Source: Sphingomonadales bacterium
GTDB taxonomy: Bacteria > Pseudomonadota > Alphaproteobacteria > Sphingomonadales > Sphingomonadaceae
Assembly: GCA_027486415.1 (NCBI GenBank)
Contig: JAIXPC010000008.1
Span: forward strand, 1 to 64,000
Length of the DNA: 64,000 nt
Reading direction: 5' to 3'
How positions within the stretch are numbered: the stretch's first letter is position 1; every line of letters begins with the position of its first letter. Both the position numbers and the translations under genes were made by a program. Positions 62,356-64,000 of this stretch are shown in pieces. The notes beneath the pieces are model-generated. The model did not search any database. It was not told where the DNA came from and was given only the letters and a program-made list of their open reading frames with translations.

Positions 62356-63160
62356 CGTCGCTGTAATTCTCGGCCAGCACGGCGAGGCGCTGGTGCACCA
62401 CATCCGGCCCGATCTTCTGCACCACGCCATCGACCAGCAGGTTGAGCAGCGAGGCCAGCGCCGAGTTCATGTCCCAGAAATGGCCCAGCGCCACTTCGGC
62501 GGTGAGGATGTGCGGGGTGAGATCGCGCGCCCACGGGCAATAGGGATCGGTGATCACCACCAGCGGGCGCTGCATGGCCGCCACCTTTTCGGCGAGCAGG
62601 CGGAACTGGCGGGAATAGCGCCGCACGTCGACAGCGACGAACACATCGTCCGGCCCGGCATCTACCACCACGTCCAGGATGCCGGCCGCCACGTCGATCG
62701 GCGCGACATGGGGGCGGACATAGGAGAGGTGGCGGGCAAAGCCGGTCGCCAGCCCGGCCTCCGTCTGGAAGCCGGCAACATGAACGCGCGGGGCGGTGGC
62801 CAGCAGCGCCACCACGGCGGCCCATTCCGGCGTTTCGGCCTGCGCGTAAACGCCGGCAATCGCTTCGGTTTCGGCCTTCAGCCGGGCGTCGGCGCTGGGC
62901 GCCGGGCGGGTCAGCAGCCACGGTGCATCGCGGGCATCGTCGCGCAGATCATCCTTCAGCGCCGACAGATTGTCATAGCCCAGGCTCTTGATCAGCCGCG
63001 CCACGGTCATCGCCGAGACGCCCACGCGCTGCCCGATCGACGCGGCGGTTTCAAAGGGCAGCTGCCCCAGATTGTCGGCCAGCCAGCCGGCAATCATCCG
63101 TTCCGAAACGGTGAGCCGATCATAGCGTTCGGCAAGCCGCTGGGCGACGCGCGAGGTCAT
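62300..63160 (-). CDS. MurR/RpiR-family transcriptional regulator
   Basis: A 286-residue regulator. The N-terminal HTH_6 domain (LTVSERMIAGWLADNLGQLPFETAASIGQRVGVSAMTVARLIKSLGY) binds DNA. The C-terminal SIS sugar-phosphate-binding domain runs from VHVAGFQTEAGLATGFARHL to VVQKIGP, with VDVRRYSRQFRLLAEKVAAMQRPLVVITD. Such regulators respond to phosphosugars or related metabolites. It may control the adjacent acylase gene or neighbouring genes to the right of the window. ATG 63160 is the family-like start. Confidence 0.9.
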   Translation of the reverse strand: MTSRVAQRLAERYDRLTVSERMIAGWLADNLGQLPFETAASIGQRVGVSAMTVARLIKSLGYDNLSALKDDLRDDARDAPWLLTRPAPSADARLKAETEAIAGVYAQAETPEWAAVVALLATAPRVHVAGFQTEAGLATGFARHLSYVRPHVAPIDVAAGILDVVVDAGPDDVFVAVDVRRYSRQFRLLAEKVAAMQRPLVVITDPYCPWARDLTPHILTAEVALGHFWDMNSALASLLNLLVDGVVQKIGPDVVHQRLAVLAENYSDVIGFQGRVRTASQPADRS

Positions 63161-63206
63161 GTGCGCTGGATAACAGTTATCGCCGCGCGTGCAACATCAC
63201 ACGCGG

Positions 63207-64000
63207 TCAGAACCGCACCGTCTTCCATTCCTCGCGCACGAACATCGGCGATTGATCGGCATAGTGCGGCGACGCACGCCGGATGGTGGCAGCGCCGAAC
63301 TGGTGGATCGACCGTGATTGCACCACGCCCGATTTCGGCCATTCCACCAGCATGATGAAGCCATCGCCATTGTCGGCCACGCGGCGGCCATCTTCGGCCT
63401 TGTGGGCATAGATGGCGCGCAGCGTGTCGGGGCCGCCAAACACCGGCAGGTCCTTCGGCCCGTGGCGCAGGCGCTGGAATTCGGCCAGCGGCACGTCGAG
63501 CCGCCCGAATGTGCCCTTCAACCAGTTGACGCTTTCACGCAGTTTCGGTTCGGCCGGCGGCAGCGGGTCGCCGCGATAGACTTCGCGGCCCACCGATGCC
63601 ATCACCGCGACCGCCAGCGCATCGGCCGGGCCGCGGCCATCGGCCGTCCAGTCCCAGCGGCGCAGCAGATCCTGCGCGGCTTTCAGATCGGGTTTGCCGC
63701 TGGTGTCCAGCGCCAGCACGCTTTCCATCCACTTGCCGGCCGGCGAGGCGCGGCTGTAGCCCTTGTCGAACTTGATCCGCAGCAGCGCCGCCCGGCTGAT
63801 CGGGCCGTTCACTTCAGCAAACATTTCGGCATAGCGGTGCATGCGGTTGGTCTTGTGGGTTTCGATGCCCATCTCGGCGGCGAAATCGCCAGGCACCGGG
63901 TTCTGGCCCGGCGCGGTGGATACCCACGGCACGTTGTTGGCATTGGCCACCCAGCCCGCCGCCGGATCGATGGTGTTGGGCAGGGCGCGGAACGGCAGAT
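63207..64000 (-). CDS. Penicillin acylase family protein, C-terminal part (runs off window)
   Basis: The frame stays open to the window end: the bases after 63950 continue in frame as LPFRALPNTIDPAAGWVANANNVPW, a conserved stretch of penicillin-acylase-family beta subunits. Further conserved parts are THKTNRMHRYAEMFAEVNGPIS and a C-terminal ADNGDGFIMLVEWPKSGVVQSRSIHQFGAA. The family includes beta-lactam acylases and acyl-homoserine lactone acylases (Ntn hydrolases). The catalytic serine at the alpha-beta junction lies beyond the window, so the substrate cannot be inferred. The ORF-track GTG start at 63950 is therefore not real. The gene starts 5' of the RpiR-type regulator and probably shares its transcription direction. 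Confidence 0.82.
   Translation of the reverse strand, partial: LPFRALPNTIDPAAGWVANANNVPWVSTAPGQNPVPGDFAAEMGIETHKTNRMHRYAEMFAEVNGPISRAALLRIKFDKGYSRASPAGKWMESVLALDTSGKPDLKAAQDLLRRWDWTADGRGPADALAVAVMASVGREVYRGDPLPPAEPKLRESVNWLKGTFGRLDVPLAEFQRLRHGPKDLPVFGGPDTLRAIYAHKAEDGRRVADNGDGFIMLVEWPKSGVVQSRSIHQFGAATIRRASPHYADQSPMFVREEWKTVRF

Overview
The window is GC-rich DNA that looks like a chromosome segment of a sphingomonad-type alphaproteobacterium. The inference rests on gene content: STN-domain TonB receptor with FecI/FecR, DUF3008 and DUF2231 proteins, several PAS/GAF hybrid histidine kinases, RTX protein with type I secretion, aromatic amino acid catabolism, and a long flagellin. No 16S rRNA or ribosomal gene is present, so the genus is not fixed.

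Layout. 1-4842 is the right end of an integrative element: P4-type tyrosine integrase, small unknown protein, AlpA-like DNA-binding protein and a primase/helicase, all on the minus strand. It ends at a 3' fragment of a tRNA-Lys(CTT) gene (attR-like). An IS66-family element whose right end lies at about 119 has cut off the 3' end of the primase gene. 5.2-9.9 kb holds small membrane proteins, a PQQ-type sugar dehydrogenase, an MFS sugar transporter and a Tat-exported FAD oxidoreductase. 9.9-17.5 kb holds two tandem hybrid histidine kinases separated by a strong hairpin. 17.7-25.5 kb is carbohydrate- and envelope-related: a GH5-like glycosidase, a methyltransferase, a dicarboxylate/amino acid symporter, a BrkB protein, a GH1-RmlD fusion and UDP-glucose dehydrogenase.

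25.6-37.7 kb contains aromatic amino acid catabolism genes (VOC protein, HppD; then Lrp-type regulator, acyl-CoA dehydrogenase, FAH-family hydrolase). These two halves are separated by a 7.6 kb block: a SLOG protein with SLATT-like membrane segments, divergent from a TIR-TolB-TPR protein, followed by a small lipoprotein and two tandem paralogous exported trypsin-like proteases. This block is the best candidate in the window for an undescribed system.

37.8-45.8 kb is a dedicated secretion unit: an RTX-tailed ExeM/NucH-type nuclease divergent from a TolC/ABC/HlyD type I operon. 45.8-53.5 kb has a small XRE regulator with a palindromic upstream site, an exported BNR/sortilin-like repeat protein, a TSUP permease and a sigma-FecI/FecR/M28-peptidase operon. 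This operon faces an STN-type TonB receptor (53.6-56.8 kb) across two back-to-back terminators. 56.9-64 kb holds a third hybrid kinase, tRNA-Ser(GGA), a 722-residue flagellin with four internal ING repeats, an RluA pseudouridine synthase, an RpiR-type regulator and the 3' part of a penicillin-acylase family gene.

Several neighbours are translationally coupled through ATGA overlaps, and three convergent pairs overlap by 44-56 bp.
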